Source of the DNA: Deltaproteobacteria bacterium
Lineage (GTDB): Bacteria > Desulfobacterota > Syntrophia > Syntrophales > UBA5619
Reading direction: 5' to 3'
DNA length: 17,731 nt
Assembly (NCBI GenBank): GCA_026388345.1
Contig: JAPLJY010000080.1
Location: forward strand, 1-17,731
This document shows positions 7,696 through 14,664 of this stretch, piece by piece (the stretch's first letter is position 1; each line of letters starts with the position of its first letter). A program made the position numbers and the translations under genes. Below the pieces are notes generated by a model. The model did not search any database, was not told the DNA's origin, and saw nothing but the letters and a program-made list of their open reading frames with translations.

Positions 7696-9021
7696 ATGAA
7701 GAGAAACCTGTCGCGAAGAATCGTTCGCACGGCCGCGGTGACGGCCGCACTGCTCATCGGCGTCCTGCTGTCCGGGCAGAATCTGCCGGCGGCGGACAAG
7801 GCTCCGGTCTTCGACGTGATCACGGTCAGCGCCGCCATCACGCCGCCCATCGCCGAATACATCGTCCAGAGCATCGGCGAGGCCGCCAAGAGCGGCGCGG
7901 AAGGTCTGATCCTCCGTCTGGATACCCCGGGCGGCCTGGATCTGGCCATGCGGGACATCGCCAAGGGGATCCTGAACGCACCCGTACCCGTCATCGTCTA
8001 CGTCGCCCCCTCCGGGGCGAGGGCGGCCTCTGCCGGGGTGATCATTACCGTGGCGGCCCACATCGCGGCGATGGCGCCGGGGACGAACATCGGCGCGGCC
8101 CATCCCGTTGCCCTGGGGATCGGCGGCGGCATGGACAAGACGATGAGCCGGAAGGTGGAAAACGACGCCGTTGCCTACGTCCGGGGAATCGCCAACAAAA
8201 GGGCGCGGAATGAAGACTGGGTCGAGAAGGCCGTCCGGAAGAGCGAATCGATCACCGCCGAAGAGGCCCTCCGTCTGAAGGTGATCGACTTTGTTGCGAC
8301 GGATCTGAACCGGCTCATCGAACAGTTGGATGGCCGGGAGATCTCGCTGGCGGCGGGGAAGAAGGTCCTGAAGACGAAGGGCGCCATTCTCAATGAAAAG
8401 ATCATGGGCACGCGGCAGAAGGTCCTCGCCGCGCTCAGCGATCCGAACATCGCTTATATTCTTCTGCTGATCGGCCTTGCCGGCCTCTACTTCGAGTTTT
8501 CCAATCCGGGGAGCGTCCTCCCCGGCGTGATCGGGGGGATCTCCCTGATCATGGCCTTCTTCGCGATGCAGACGCTTCCGGTGAACTACGCGGGGATCGC
8601 GCTGATCCTCTTTGCCATCATCCTGTTCATTGCCGAGCTCAAGGTGGTCAGCCACGGAATCCTCGCCGTCGGGGGCGTCATCTCGCTCGTCATCGGGTCG
8701 CTGATGCTATTCCAAAGCCCCGATCCCTCCCTCCAGATCTCCTGGGGCGTCCTCATCCCGGCGGTGTCGATCACCTCGCTTTTCTTCATCGCCGTGATTG
8801 CAATCGCCGTCAAGGCGCAACTCCGGCCGCGGCAGGGAGGCCAAGAGGGGATGGAGGGCGAAGAGGGCTTGGCAATAACCGATATCCACGAGGCGGGAAA
8901 GGTCCTGATTCACGGGGAGCACTGGAATGCGGAGAGCGATGTTCCCGTTACCAAGGGGTCCAAAATACGGGTGATCCGTGTGGAGCATCTGAAAGTCAGG
9001 ATAGAACCCATCGAAAAATAA
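7696..9021 (+). CDS. NfeD/ClpP-like membrane serine protease (STOPP family)
   Basis: These proteases cleave hydrophobic stretches of membrane proteins, often stomatin-family partners. From ATG 7696 the product has 441 residues. A signal or anchor segment (about 11-28) comes first. A ClpP-crotonase-like protease domain (about 38-205) contains LDTPGG (75-80), the nucleophile Ser112 in [10 protein letters not shown], and Lys153 in [13 protein letters not shown]. The 41-residue Ser-Lys spacing matches the dyad I recall for the archaeal protease PH1510. Four to five transmembrane helices follow (about 252-372), then a C-terminal NfeD OB-fold domain (about 395-440). AAGGAAGG (7679-7686) supports this start; an in-frame ATG at 7675 would place the Shine-Dalgarno inside the gene. 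The slipin gene begins 13 bases after the stop. Confidence 0.92.
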   Translation: MKRNLSRRIVRTAAVTAALLIGVLLSGQNLPAADKAPVFDVITVSAAITPPIAEYIVQSIGEAAKSGAEGLILRLDTPGGLDLAMRDIAKGILNAPVPVIVYVAPSGARAASAGVIITVAAHIAAMAPGTNIGAAHPVALGIGGGMDKTMSRKVENDAVAYVRGIANKRARNEDWVEKAVRKSESITAEEALRLKVIDFVATDLNRLIEQLDGREISLAAGKKVLKTKGAILNEKIMGTRQKVLAALSDPNIAYILLLIGLAGLYFEFSNPGSVLPGVIGGISLIMAFFAMQTLPVNYAGIALILFAIILFIAELKVVSHGILAVGGVISLVIGSLMLFQSPDPSLQISWGVLIPAVSITSLFFIAVIAIAVKAQLRPRQGGQEGMEGEEGLAITDIHEAGKVLIHGEHWNAESDVPVTKGSKIRVIRVEHLKVRIEPIEK

Positions 9022-9034
9022 AAGGAGGTCAGTC

Positions 9035-9793
9035 ATGTCAGGTATGTACCCAGTCATCGTCATAGTTGTTCTGGTCGTCATGTTCCTCGCGTCGGCCATC
9101 CGGATCCTCAACGAATACGAACGGGCCGTCATCTTCCGCCTGGGGAGGGTCATCGCCACGAAAGGCCCCGGGCTCATCATCCTGATCCCCATCGTCGATA
9201 AGATGGTCCGAATCGACATGCGGACGATCACGATGGATATCCCTCCGCAGGACGTCATCACGCGGGACAACGTTTCGATCAAGGTTAACGCCGTGGTCTA
9301 TTTCCGGGTCATGGACGCAAACGCCGCCGTGATCGATGTGGAGAATTACCTCTACGCCACATCGCAGCTCTCCCAGACGACACTCCGGAGCGTCTGCGGC
9401 CAGATGGAATTGGACGAAATTCTGTCCGAGCGGGAGAAGATCAACCTGCAGCTCCAGGAGATCCTGGACCGGAGCACCGAGCCTTGGGGGATCAAGGTCT
9501 CCCACGTCGAGGTCAAACAGATCGACCTGCCCGAGGAGATGAAACGGGCCATTGCCAAGCAGGCGGAAGCGGAGAGAGAGCGGCGGGCAAAGGTGATCAA
9601 TGCGGAAGGCGAATTCCAGGCCGCCCAGAAACTGATCGAGGCGGCGGCCCTGATGGAGACGCAGCCGATGTCGCTGCAGCTCCGCTATCTCCAGACCTTG
9701 AACCAGATCGCGGCGGAGAACAATTCGACGATAGCCTTCCCCATCCCGCTCGATCTGTTCAAACCGTTCCTGAAATTGGCGGAGAAGATGTAA
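9035..9793 (+). CDS. Slipin (SPFH/stomatin-like membrane protein)
   Basis: Slipins oligomerise on the inner face of the membrane and organise membrane domains; they are typical partners or substrates of NfeD proteases. The 252-residue product has an N-terminal hydrophobic hairpin (about 5-23), then the SPFH domain with [23 protein letters not shown] and [22 protein letters not shown] charged helical region ([27 protein letters not shown], about 165-195) follows, predicted to form a coiled coil, and then the C-terminal segment [19 protein letters not shown] (9024-9029) sits five bases before the ATG and only 13 bases separate it from the protease gene, so the two form an operon. The length is normal for bacterial slipins. 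Confidence 0.95.
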   Translation: MSGMYPVIVIVVLVVMFLASAIRILNEYERAVIFRLGRVIATKGPGLIILIPIVDKMVRIDMRTITMDIPPQDVITRDNVSIKVNAVVYFRVMDANAAVIDVENYLYATSQLSQTTLRSVCGQMELDEILSEREKINLQLQEILDRSTEPWGIKVSHVEVKQIDLPEEMKRAIAKQAEAERERRAKVINAEGEFQAAQKLIEAAALMETQPMSLQLRYLQTLNQIAAENNSTIAFPIPLDLFKPFLKLAEKM

Positions 9794-9867
9794 ATCGGGT
9801 CGGACGGGTTCGGGCAGCCGGCAACGCAACGGGTAAAAAAACCACACAGCGAGGTGGTCGTATCGTT

Positions 9868-10209
9868 ATGGAGACGCGCAACAAGAGGAGCATCCTGACG
9901 GGCGGTATGATCATGATCGGTCTCGGGATCCTGATCATCCTGAGCGAGATGGGCGTCTGGGCCTTTGCCCAGAGCTGGCCGGTTCTTCTGATCATCATTG
10001 CCGTAGGGACCCTGATCCAGCGGGGCCGGGACCTCGGCGGCTGGATCATCGGGTGCGTCGGCTTGATTTTCCTCATCTCGAAGAATTTCGAGGTAAAGAT
10101 CTACGCCATCGCCACCTTTCTTCTTCCTGTCCTCCTGATTATGGTAGGGGTGAATGTCCTCGTAAAATATTTCAGGAAAAAGACGGAAGATAGCGATAAT
10201 GACGGATAA
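9868..10209 (+). CDS. Small four-helix membrane protein, LiaI/LiaF transmembrane-like (DUF5668)
   Basis: The 113-residue product consists mostly of hydrophobic helices: GGMIMIGLGILIIL, SWPVLLIIIAVGTLI, GGWIIGCVGLIFLI and FLLPVLLIMVGVNVLV. The first two, separated by a short loop with a conserved-looking WP, match the transmembrane module of LiaF/DUF5668 proteins. The basic N-terminus (METRNKRS) and charged C-terminal tail (KYFRKKTEDSDNDG) suggest both ends are cytoplasmic. GAGGTGG (9851-9857) precedes ATG 9868. The same frame is open far upstream into the slipin gene, but that upstream part is a shadow. Its place after the NfeD-slipin pair suggests membrane stress or membrane-domain maintenance, an inference only. 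No catalytic motif is visible. Confidence 0.8.
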   Translation: METRNKRSILTGGMIMIGLGILIILSEMGVWAFAQSWPVLLIIIAVGTLIQRGRDLGGWIIGCVGLIFLISKNFEVKIYAIATFLLPVLLIMVGVNVLVKYFRKKTEDSDNDG

Positions 10210-10912
10210 TCATGTTGCTGCACCAGGACGGGTCGGGGATTGTCCGGATGAGCGGCTGCTGGTCGTCTGCGATTTCGACGGCACGGTCTGCCGGGTGGAT
10301 ATGTGCAACGAGATCCTGGACCATTTCGCCGGCGACTGGGAGGCGATCGACCGCGCCTACGCGGCGGGGGAGGTCGGTTCCCGGGCGGCTTACGGCAGGA
10401 TCGCACCCCTGATCCGGACGAACCGGCCGCAGGTGCTGGACTTCATCCTGCAGCACGAACGGCTCGATCCCCTCTTTCCGGAATTCCTAAGCTTCTGCCG
10501 GGGGCGGAAGATCGACCTCAAGATCGTCTCCGACGGTCTTGACGCCTATATCGAGGCAATCCTCGAGAAACACGGTCTCGACATTGAATTCTTCTCCAAC
10601 CGCCTTGTCTTTCGGGAGGACGACCGGATCGAGTTTGACTTTCCCCCGGCGAGCGAGGAGTGCGGCCGCTGCGGGACCTGCAAGCGTTCCCTCCTCGACC
10701 GCTTCCGGTCGGACTATGACCGCATCATCTACGTCGGCGACGGACATTCCGACTTCTGCGCCGCCCGGACGGCCGATCAGATCTTCGCCAAGGATATCCT
10801 CTACGAAAAATTAAAGGACAACAGTACGCCATGTATTCGCTACGATGATTTCGGCGATATCCGCCGCTGCCTGGAGAAGAGCCTCGCTGACGGTTTTGCG
10901 AAACCGGTATGA
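10199..10912 (+). CDS. MtnX-like HAD-IB family phosphatase
   Basis: HAD phosphatases hydrolyse phosphate esters through an aspartyl-phosphate. The 237-residue product shows motif I DFDGT (25-29, nucleophile Asp25), the motif II serine in LKIVSDG (Ser111), Lys162 in CGTCK, and GDGHSD (180-185). A cysteine-rich segment, ECGRCGTCK (Cys155, 158, 161), lies before the motif III lysine. The overall pattern resembles MtnX, the 2-hydroxy-3-keto-5-methylthiopentenyl-1-phosphate phosphatase of methionine salvage, and phosphoserine phosphatase relatives. No other methionine-salvage gene is nearby, so the substrate is unknown. The ATG overlaps the preceding membrane protein gene by 11 bases, with GGAAG nine bases upstream, so translation is probably coupled. 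Confidence 0.85.
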   Translation: MTDNHVAAPGRVGDCPDERLLVVCDFDGTVCRVDMCNEILDHFAGDWEAIDRAYAAGEVGSRAAYGRIAPLIRTNRPQVLDFILQHERLDPLFPEFLSFCRGRKIDLKIVSDGLDAYIEAILEKHGLDIEFFSNRLVFREDDRIEFDFPPASEECGRCGTCKRSLLDRFRSDYDRIIYVGDGHSDFCAARTADQIFAKDILYEKLKDNSTPCIRYDDFGDIRRCLEKSLADGFAKPV

Positions 10913-10915
10913 AAA

Positions 10916-10990
10916 TTGGAGGATGTCACGCAGAAGCAATTTACAGCATTTCTCGAGCGTGAAGGAAGCGGGTATGTGTCGCTTCAATAA
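10916..10990 (+). pseudogene. HicB-like antitoxin N-terminal remnant
   Basis: Immediately after the phosphatase stop, and in the same frame, 24 codons read LEDVTQKQFTAFLEREGSG followed by YVSLQ and a stop. The core (QFTAFLEREGSGYVSL) closely resembles the N-terminus of HicB-family antitoxins, whose common form is FTAVIEREGDGYVALCPELDIASQG. The match stops exactly where CPELDIASQG would begin. No start codon, no remainder of the antitoxin and no HicA toxin is present. I interpret it as a decayed fragment; a chance match or a short readthrough tail of the phosphatase cannot be excluded. Confidence 0.5.
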
Positions 10991-11049
10991 AGAGGGGAGT
11001 CAAAGTGCGTATTAGTAAAGAACAAAATCAAAATTGCAGGAGGCGAATC

Positions 11050-11622
11050 ATGAAGGTTGTCGGCTTTATTGGGAGTCCGAGGAAAAAGGGAAATACAACA
11101 ACAATCGTGAATGAGGTCCTTCGCGGAGCACGGGAGGCCGGTGCTGAGACAAAGGTCTTTAACCTTAATCAGCTTGGCATCCGCGGCTGCCAGGCATGTT
11201 ACAAATGCCAGACCCCGGAGGGAAAGTGTGTCCAGAAAGATGACATGTCGCCGCTTTATGATGAGATATACAGCGCTGATGCCGTTGTCATTGGCACCCC
11301 TATCTATATGTTCCAAGTGACCGGACAGACAAAAACCTTTATCGACCGGCTATTCGCCTTCCTTTATCTCAAGGTCGGCCAGCCGGGAAACTTCCGAAAC
11401 AAGCTCAAAGGAAAGAAGACTGTTACCGTCTTTTCTCAGGGACAGCCGGATACATCTATGTTCGCTTCCAATTTCGATCTTAACGAAGGCGTTCTCAGCT
11501 TTCTCGGCTTTAAGGTTCAGGAGCGCATCGTGGCCGGAGGCATGATGAGTGAGGATGATGCAAGGGGAAACACGGCGATCCTGGAAAAGGCCTATGCAGC
11601 AGGCGTCGGCCTGACGAAATAA
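11050..11622 (+). CDS. Flavodoxin-fold NAD(P)H-dependent reductase / iron-sulfur flavoprotein
   Basis: The 190-residue product has an FMN-binding flavodoxin-like fold: the phosphate loop GSPRKKGNT (8-16) and the isoalloxazine-contact region IGTPIYMFQVTGQTKTFIDR (81-100). A compact cysteine motif lies at residues 47-60 (C-x2-C-x2-C-x6-C, within RGCQACYKCQTPEGKC). This is the arrangement that binds a [4Fe-4S] cluster in the iron-sulfur flavoprotein (Isf) family of anaerobes, whose members pass electrons to oxygen, peroxide or other acceptors. I chose ATG 11050 because AGGAGG (11038-11043) is six bases upstream; a GTG at 11005 would add 15 residues. The natural electron donor and acceptor are unknown. 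The gene lies 34 bases before a NIPSNAP gene and may be co-transcribed with it. Confidence 0.88.
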   Translation: MKVVGFIGSPRKKGNTTTIVNEVLRGAREAGAETKVFNLNQLGIRGCQACYKCQTPEGKCVQKDDMSPLYDEIYSADAVVIGTPIYMFQVTGQTKTFIDRLFAFLYLKVGQPGNFRNKLKGKKTVTVFSQGQPDTSMFASNFDLNEGVLSFLGFKVQERIVAGGMMSEDDARGNTAILEKAYAAGVGLTK

Positions 11623-11656
11623 GTATGATACACAGCGACTAATCAAGGAGGAAGAA

Positions 11657-11980
11657 ATGATCTACGAATTACGTATCTATGATGCCATTACCGGCAAACT
11701 CCCGGCCCTCAACGAACGCTTTGCCAAGATTACGTTGGGATATTTCGAGAAATACGGAATGAAGGTGGTCGGCTTCTGGACGGACGAGGTTGGCGCCACT
11801 AACCGTCTCACTTACATTCTCGCCTTCGACGACATGGCGCAGCGCGACAAAGCGTGGGCCGGTTTCAGGGCCGACCCGGAGCGGGTAAAGGCGTTCGCAG
11901 AGACGGAGAAGGACGGAGCCATCGTCGCCCGCGTCACAAACACGATCATGCGCCCGACCGCCTACTCGCCGATGCAGTAG
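11657..11980 (+). CDS. NIPSNAP family protein
   Basis: The 107-residue product is a single NIPSNAP domain, a ferredoxin-like (dimeric alpha/beta barrel) fold. It opens with MIYELRIYDAITGKLPALNERF, includes the central GFWTDEVGATNRLTYILAF and DDMAQRDKAWAGFRADPE, and ends TNTIMRPTAYSPM. All of these are typical of bacterial members. The biochemical role of bacterial NIPSNAP proteins is mostly unknown; the fold is shared with small monooxygenases and EthD-like proteins. AAGGAGG (11645-11651) sits five bases before the ATG. It follows the flavoprotein gene closely, so an oxidative or detoxification partnership is possible but unproven. No signal peptide or cofactor motif is seen. Confidence 0.9.
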   Translation: MIYELRIYDAITGKLPALNERFAKITLGYFEKYGMKVVGFWTDEVGATNRLTYILAFDDMAQRDKAWAGFRADPERVKAFAETEKDGAIVARVTNTIMRPTAYSPMQ

Positions 11981-12098
11981 CTCTTCATACCGGCACGTTT
12001 GCAAGGAGTCTATATGCGACCGCATCGGTAAAGATAAGTCTGTGACTTACGTAATCATTGATGTTGTTTCCTCAGAAAAAGAGATATAAACGGGGCGT

Positions 12099-12911
12099 AT
12101 GCCTAAAATAGACAAGCTTTCCCGCATCATATTGTCCGTAGCCGCGCTGTTTCTTGTCTGGACCGCCAATGCCCACGCTGCAAGCCTTTATGAACGGTCC
12201 CTGGTAAAGTTCCAGGCTGGAATCGAGCATGTTTCACCAGCTGATTTTACGTTCGTCGTACTCGGCGACAGCAGGGGTAACGACGGCATATTTAAAAAAG
12301 CGCTGGCTTTGGCCAAGGCCTATAACCCGCTCTTTATCCTTCATGGTGGCGATTATTCCGACAATGGGAGCGATAAGGAGACCGATCATTTCCTCGACCT
12401 GGTCGATGGAAGCGTCCCCGATGTGCCCCTCTTTGTGGTGATGGGCAACCATGAGAATCGGAAGGTGTTTGCGGAGAAAATCGGTCCGTCCAATTTTTCA
12501 CTCGACAGTGCCAGGCTGAAACTGAGAGTGATCGCCGTTGACAACGCAAACTATGCCCTGAAAATCCCGGAACTGAGCTATCTTGGCAGCCAACTGGCCG
12601 CAAAGAGGGGAAATTCCTTTGTTGCCATGCATGTCCCGCCGAAAACAAAGGGCTGGAGCTGGCATACTTTCAGCGATGGGGCGGCAGAGCTTGAAAATGC
12701 TCTCGCTGAAAATGGGGTCAAGGTGGCTTTTTATTTCCATGTCCATCTCTACGCCCGGGATGAAATCAAGGGTGTTCCCTCCATCATTACCGCCGGGGCA
12801 GGTGCGCCCCTGGTCAGACTCGGCTTTCCCGGGGAACCGGTCTACCATATCGTGTTGGTGAGGGTGAATAACGGCACGGTGACGACGGAGATGGTGAAGG
12901 TGGATGAGTAG
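12099..12911 (+). CDS. Exported calcineurin-like metallophosphoesterase
   Basis: The 270-residue product starts with a cleavable signal peptide (basic MPKIDKLSR, hydrophobic IILSVAALFLVW, cleavage probably after AHA at residue 27), so it acts in the periplasm. The dinuclear-metal phosphoesterase motifs are in order: GDSR (56-59, where many relatives have GDxH), GGDYSD (83-88), GNHE (116-119), MHVPP (His178) and FHVH (213-216). The metal site looks almost complete, and the GDSR variant is common in this family. The substrate cannot be read from the sequence. The Shine-Dalgarno is weak (ACGGGG about four bases before the ATG). Upstream 11981-12098 contains an 8-bp palindrome TTACGTAA (12047-12054) but no convincing promoter. 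Confidence 0.87.
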   Translation: MPKIDKLSRIILSVAALFLVWTANAHAASLYERSLVKFQAGIEHVSPADFTFVVLGDSRGNDGIFKKALALAKAYNPLFILHGGDYSDNGSDKETDHFLDLVDGSVPDVPLFVVMGNHENRKVFAEKIGPSNFSLDSARLKLRVIAVDNANYALKIPELSYLGSQLAAKRGNSFVAMHVPPKTKGWSWHTFSDGAAELENALAENGVKVAFYFHVHLYARDEIKGVPSIITAGAGAPLVRLGFPGEPVYHIVLVRVNNGTVTTEMVKVDE

Positions 12912-12961
12912 ACAGGATTCGTAATCAACCGCAGCGATAGATGAGCAATATGATTTAACCC

Positions 12962-14320
12962 ATGCCGACATTCTTTATGGCGGATGCAATCATCATCGGA
13001 GCGGGTTACGCCGGAATGAGCGCCGCAGCCCTGCTGGCTTGCGCGGGCCGGAAAGTCATCGTCCTTGAAGCATCAGACGCCATAGGCGGCAGGGCCTTCT
13101 CATACACGGACGAGGCAGGCTATGTCTGGGAATACGGTGCCCATTCCCACAGGCTTTCGCACAAGGGCATCGCAAACGATGTCTTCAGAAGGCTCGGCGA
13201 AACAATCGATTTCCTGCCCGAAGCCAAAGACGCAAAGCTGATCTTCAAGGGCAGGCTCTGGGAGAGACCCGAAGGCCCTGCAGGGTTCTTGAAAACGCCC
13301 ATGCTCTCATTCGGCGCAAGGCTGGCGCTTCTCGCTCTGCTGATAAGGATCAAGAAGGCCGATCCTTGCAGGTGGTATGATAAAACCCTGCATGATTTTT
13401 ATAAAGCATCGTTTCGGAATCCCGAGGTCGAGGCATTCCTGCCGTTCCTCGGCATGACCATCATGTGCTCGTCGCCTGATAAAGCCAGTGCAGGCGAGGT
13501 CATTGAATTCCTGCAGCGGTTCTTTAAGGCCGGGGTCGGCGTCGGTGAGCCCAGAGGCGGTTCCGCCCAGATATTCTCAAAGCTTACAAAGCACATCGAC
13601 AGAAACGGCGAAATACATCTCAATGAAAAGGCCGAAAAGATCATGACGGAAAACGCCGGGGTGACGGGCGTTAAAACAGGCAGGGCAACGTACAGAGCCA
13701 AAAACATCATTTTTGCCGCGAGGCTGCCCCTTGTACCGGACCTGATTGGCAACCGGCAACTGCCAGAGGCCACACTCGATTACGCAAAGAATATCGAGAA
13801 CAGCTCCGCCCTGACCATCGACTTCATTACAGACAGGCCCGTTACAAAAATACGCTCCGGCATACTCGGCGTTGATATCCCCATATGGGCGCGCTTCCAG
13901 TCGAACGCCGATGATTCCTTCACGCCTCCCGGCAAATATCTTTCGACTTGGAGTATCATGCTCCCCTGGCACTTTGACGGCGATCGGAAGACCGTCGAGG
14001 AGACGGAAAAGAGGATGAAAGACACCATCTCGACCATTTTTCCGGATTTTATGCCCGGGGTCATCCAGGAAAGAAGGATCGTTGTGCCTGTCATGAACGG
14101 CAATGTGCTGACGCCGGCCCAGTCAAAGCCCCACAGACCTGATATCGAATGTTCCACCATCAAAGGACTTTATTTGATCGGCGACACAGTCCGGGGCGAT
14201 GGCTGCTCCGGCGACATCAGCTTTTCCTCAGCCATGAAAGCGGCAGACAAGATACTGGGGGTCCAGAGAGGCGGGACCATGAATATTCATGTCAATACAT
14301 CCAGTCATAACGCATCGTGA
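12962..14320 (+). CDS. FAD-dependent oxidoreductase, phytoene desaturase/amine oxidase-like
   Basis: The 452-residue product has an N-terminal FAD-binding Rossmann motif, IIGAGYAGMSAAALLA (GxGxxG at 13-18) with Glu36 in VLEAS and the GGRA motif (42-45). The C-terminal flavin motif is GLYLIGDTVRGDGCSGDISFSSAMKAAD (GDT at 407-409). This layout fits the CrtI/phytoene desaturase and FAD-dependent amine oxidase superfamily. The middle substrate domain is too variable to name a substrate, and no carotenoid genes are nearby. The short C-terminal tail is not recognisable. Codon use is distinctive: most Arg codons in its first half are AGG or AGA, while coaBC and the glycosylase use CGN, suggesting a different origin. 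A start at ATG 12977 (MADAIIIGAG) is equally possible; neither has a strong ribosome-binding site. Confidence 0.87.
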   Translation: MPTFFMADAIIIGAGYAGMSAAALLACAGRKVIVLEASDAIGGRAFSYTDEAGYVWEYGAHSHRLSHKGIANDVFRRLGETIDFLPEAKDAKLIFKGRLWERPEGPAGFLKTPMLSFGARLALLALLIRIKKADPCRWYDKTLHDFYKASFRNPEVEAFLPFLGMTIMCSSPDKASAGEVIEFLQRFFKAGVGVGEPRGGSAQIFSKLTKHIDRNGEIHLNEKAEKIMTENAGVTGVKTGRATYRAKNIIFAARLPLVPDLIGNRQLPEATLDYAKNIENSSALTIDFITDRPVTKIRSGILGVDIPIWARFQSNADDSFTPPGKYLSTWSIMLPWHFDGDRKTVEETEKRMKDTISTIFPDFMPGVIQERRIVVPVMNGNVLTPAQSKPHRPDIECSTIKGLYLIGDTVRGDGCSGDISFSSAMKAADKILGVQRGGTMNIHVNTSSHNAS

Positions 14321-14374
14321 AAAGGAGGCGTGCAAGAGAAGTTTGTCTGAGTTTTGCTCAAATATGCCTCCTTT
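14321..14374. repeat. Inverted repeat AAAGGAGGC / GCCTCCTTT after the oxidoreductase gene
   Basis: A perfect 9-bp inverted repeat has arms at 14321-14329 and 14366-14374 and a 36-base interior that includes a small GAG/CTC hairpin. It starts right after the TGA. It could act as a weak transcription boundary, although only a short T run follows. The left arm contains a Shine-Dalgarno-like AGGAGG with no gene behind it. Confidence 0.5.
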
Positions 14375-14467
14375 ATGAGTGACTCGACCAAAAGGTAAAC
14401 CTATTTCTCTAAATGACGGACACCGCTCCACCTTCCTTTCCCAAACGCATCGCCAGACTCTGCTTTT

Positions 14468-14495
14468 CGATGCATAATACCCGATGCATAATACC
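14468..14495 (+). repeat. 14-bp perfect tandem duplication
   Basis: CGATGCATAATACC occurs twice with no gap (14468-14481 and 14482-14495), ending two bases before the -35 hexamer of the promoter at 14498. It contains the palindrome ATGCAT. It may be a duplicated activator site or a replication-slippage product. Confidence 0.85.
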
Positions 14496-14497
14496 CC

Positions 14498-14526
14498 TTG
14501 ACAAGCAAAAACAGCCTCCCTATACT
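14498..14526 (+). promoter_or_regulatory. Near-consensus sigma-70 promoter in the gene-free stretch
   Basis: TTGACA (14498-14503) and TATACT (14521-14526) are separated by 17 bases, giving 11 of 12 consensus matches. Transcription would start near 14533. The next real coding start on this strand is the cyclase gene 300-380 bases downstream, across an 18-G tract. Confidence 0.7.
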
Positions 14527-14541
14527 TTACAACCGAAAGTA
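14523..14541. promoter_or_regulatory. Operator-like dyad overlapping the -10 hexamer
   Basis: TACTTT (14523-14528) and AAAGTA (14536-14541) are perfect inverted 6-mers around a 7-base spacer. They cover the -10 and the probable start point, the usual place for a repressor. No regulator gene is adjacent, so the binding protein is unknown. Confidence 0.4.
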
Positions 14542-14646
14542 ATATTTCATCAAACGAGACGCGTAAAGGCATCAAAAACATGATCCGGGATGCTCGCTTC
14601 ACTCACGAGGCTGCAGCTCCACGTTTGTAGTTGGCATCGCGGGCAT

Positions 14647-14664
14647 GGGGGGGGGGGGGGGGGG
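14647..14664 (+). repeat. 18-base poly-G tract
   Basis: Eighteen consecutive G residues follow GGGCAT. Such tracts can be phase-variation sites or form G-quadruplexes, but poly-G is also a known artefact of two-colour sequencing and may mark an assembly join. It lies 247 bases before the preferred cyclase start. Confidence 0.9.

Noticed and set aside
12047..12090. Palindrome TTACGTAA and a TATAAA upstream of the metallophosphoesterase as a promoter/operator.
   Set aside because: The TATAAA lies only nine bases before the ATG and no -35 is at proper spacing; the palindrome alone is too short to claim.
14630..14647. Sigma-54 type promoter (TTGGCATCGCGGGCAT) before the poly-G run.
   Set aside because: The -12 element is displaced by one base and lacks TTGC; not a credible match.
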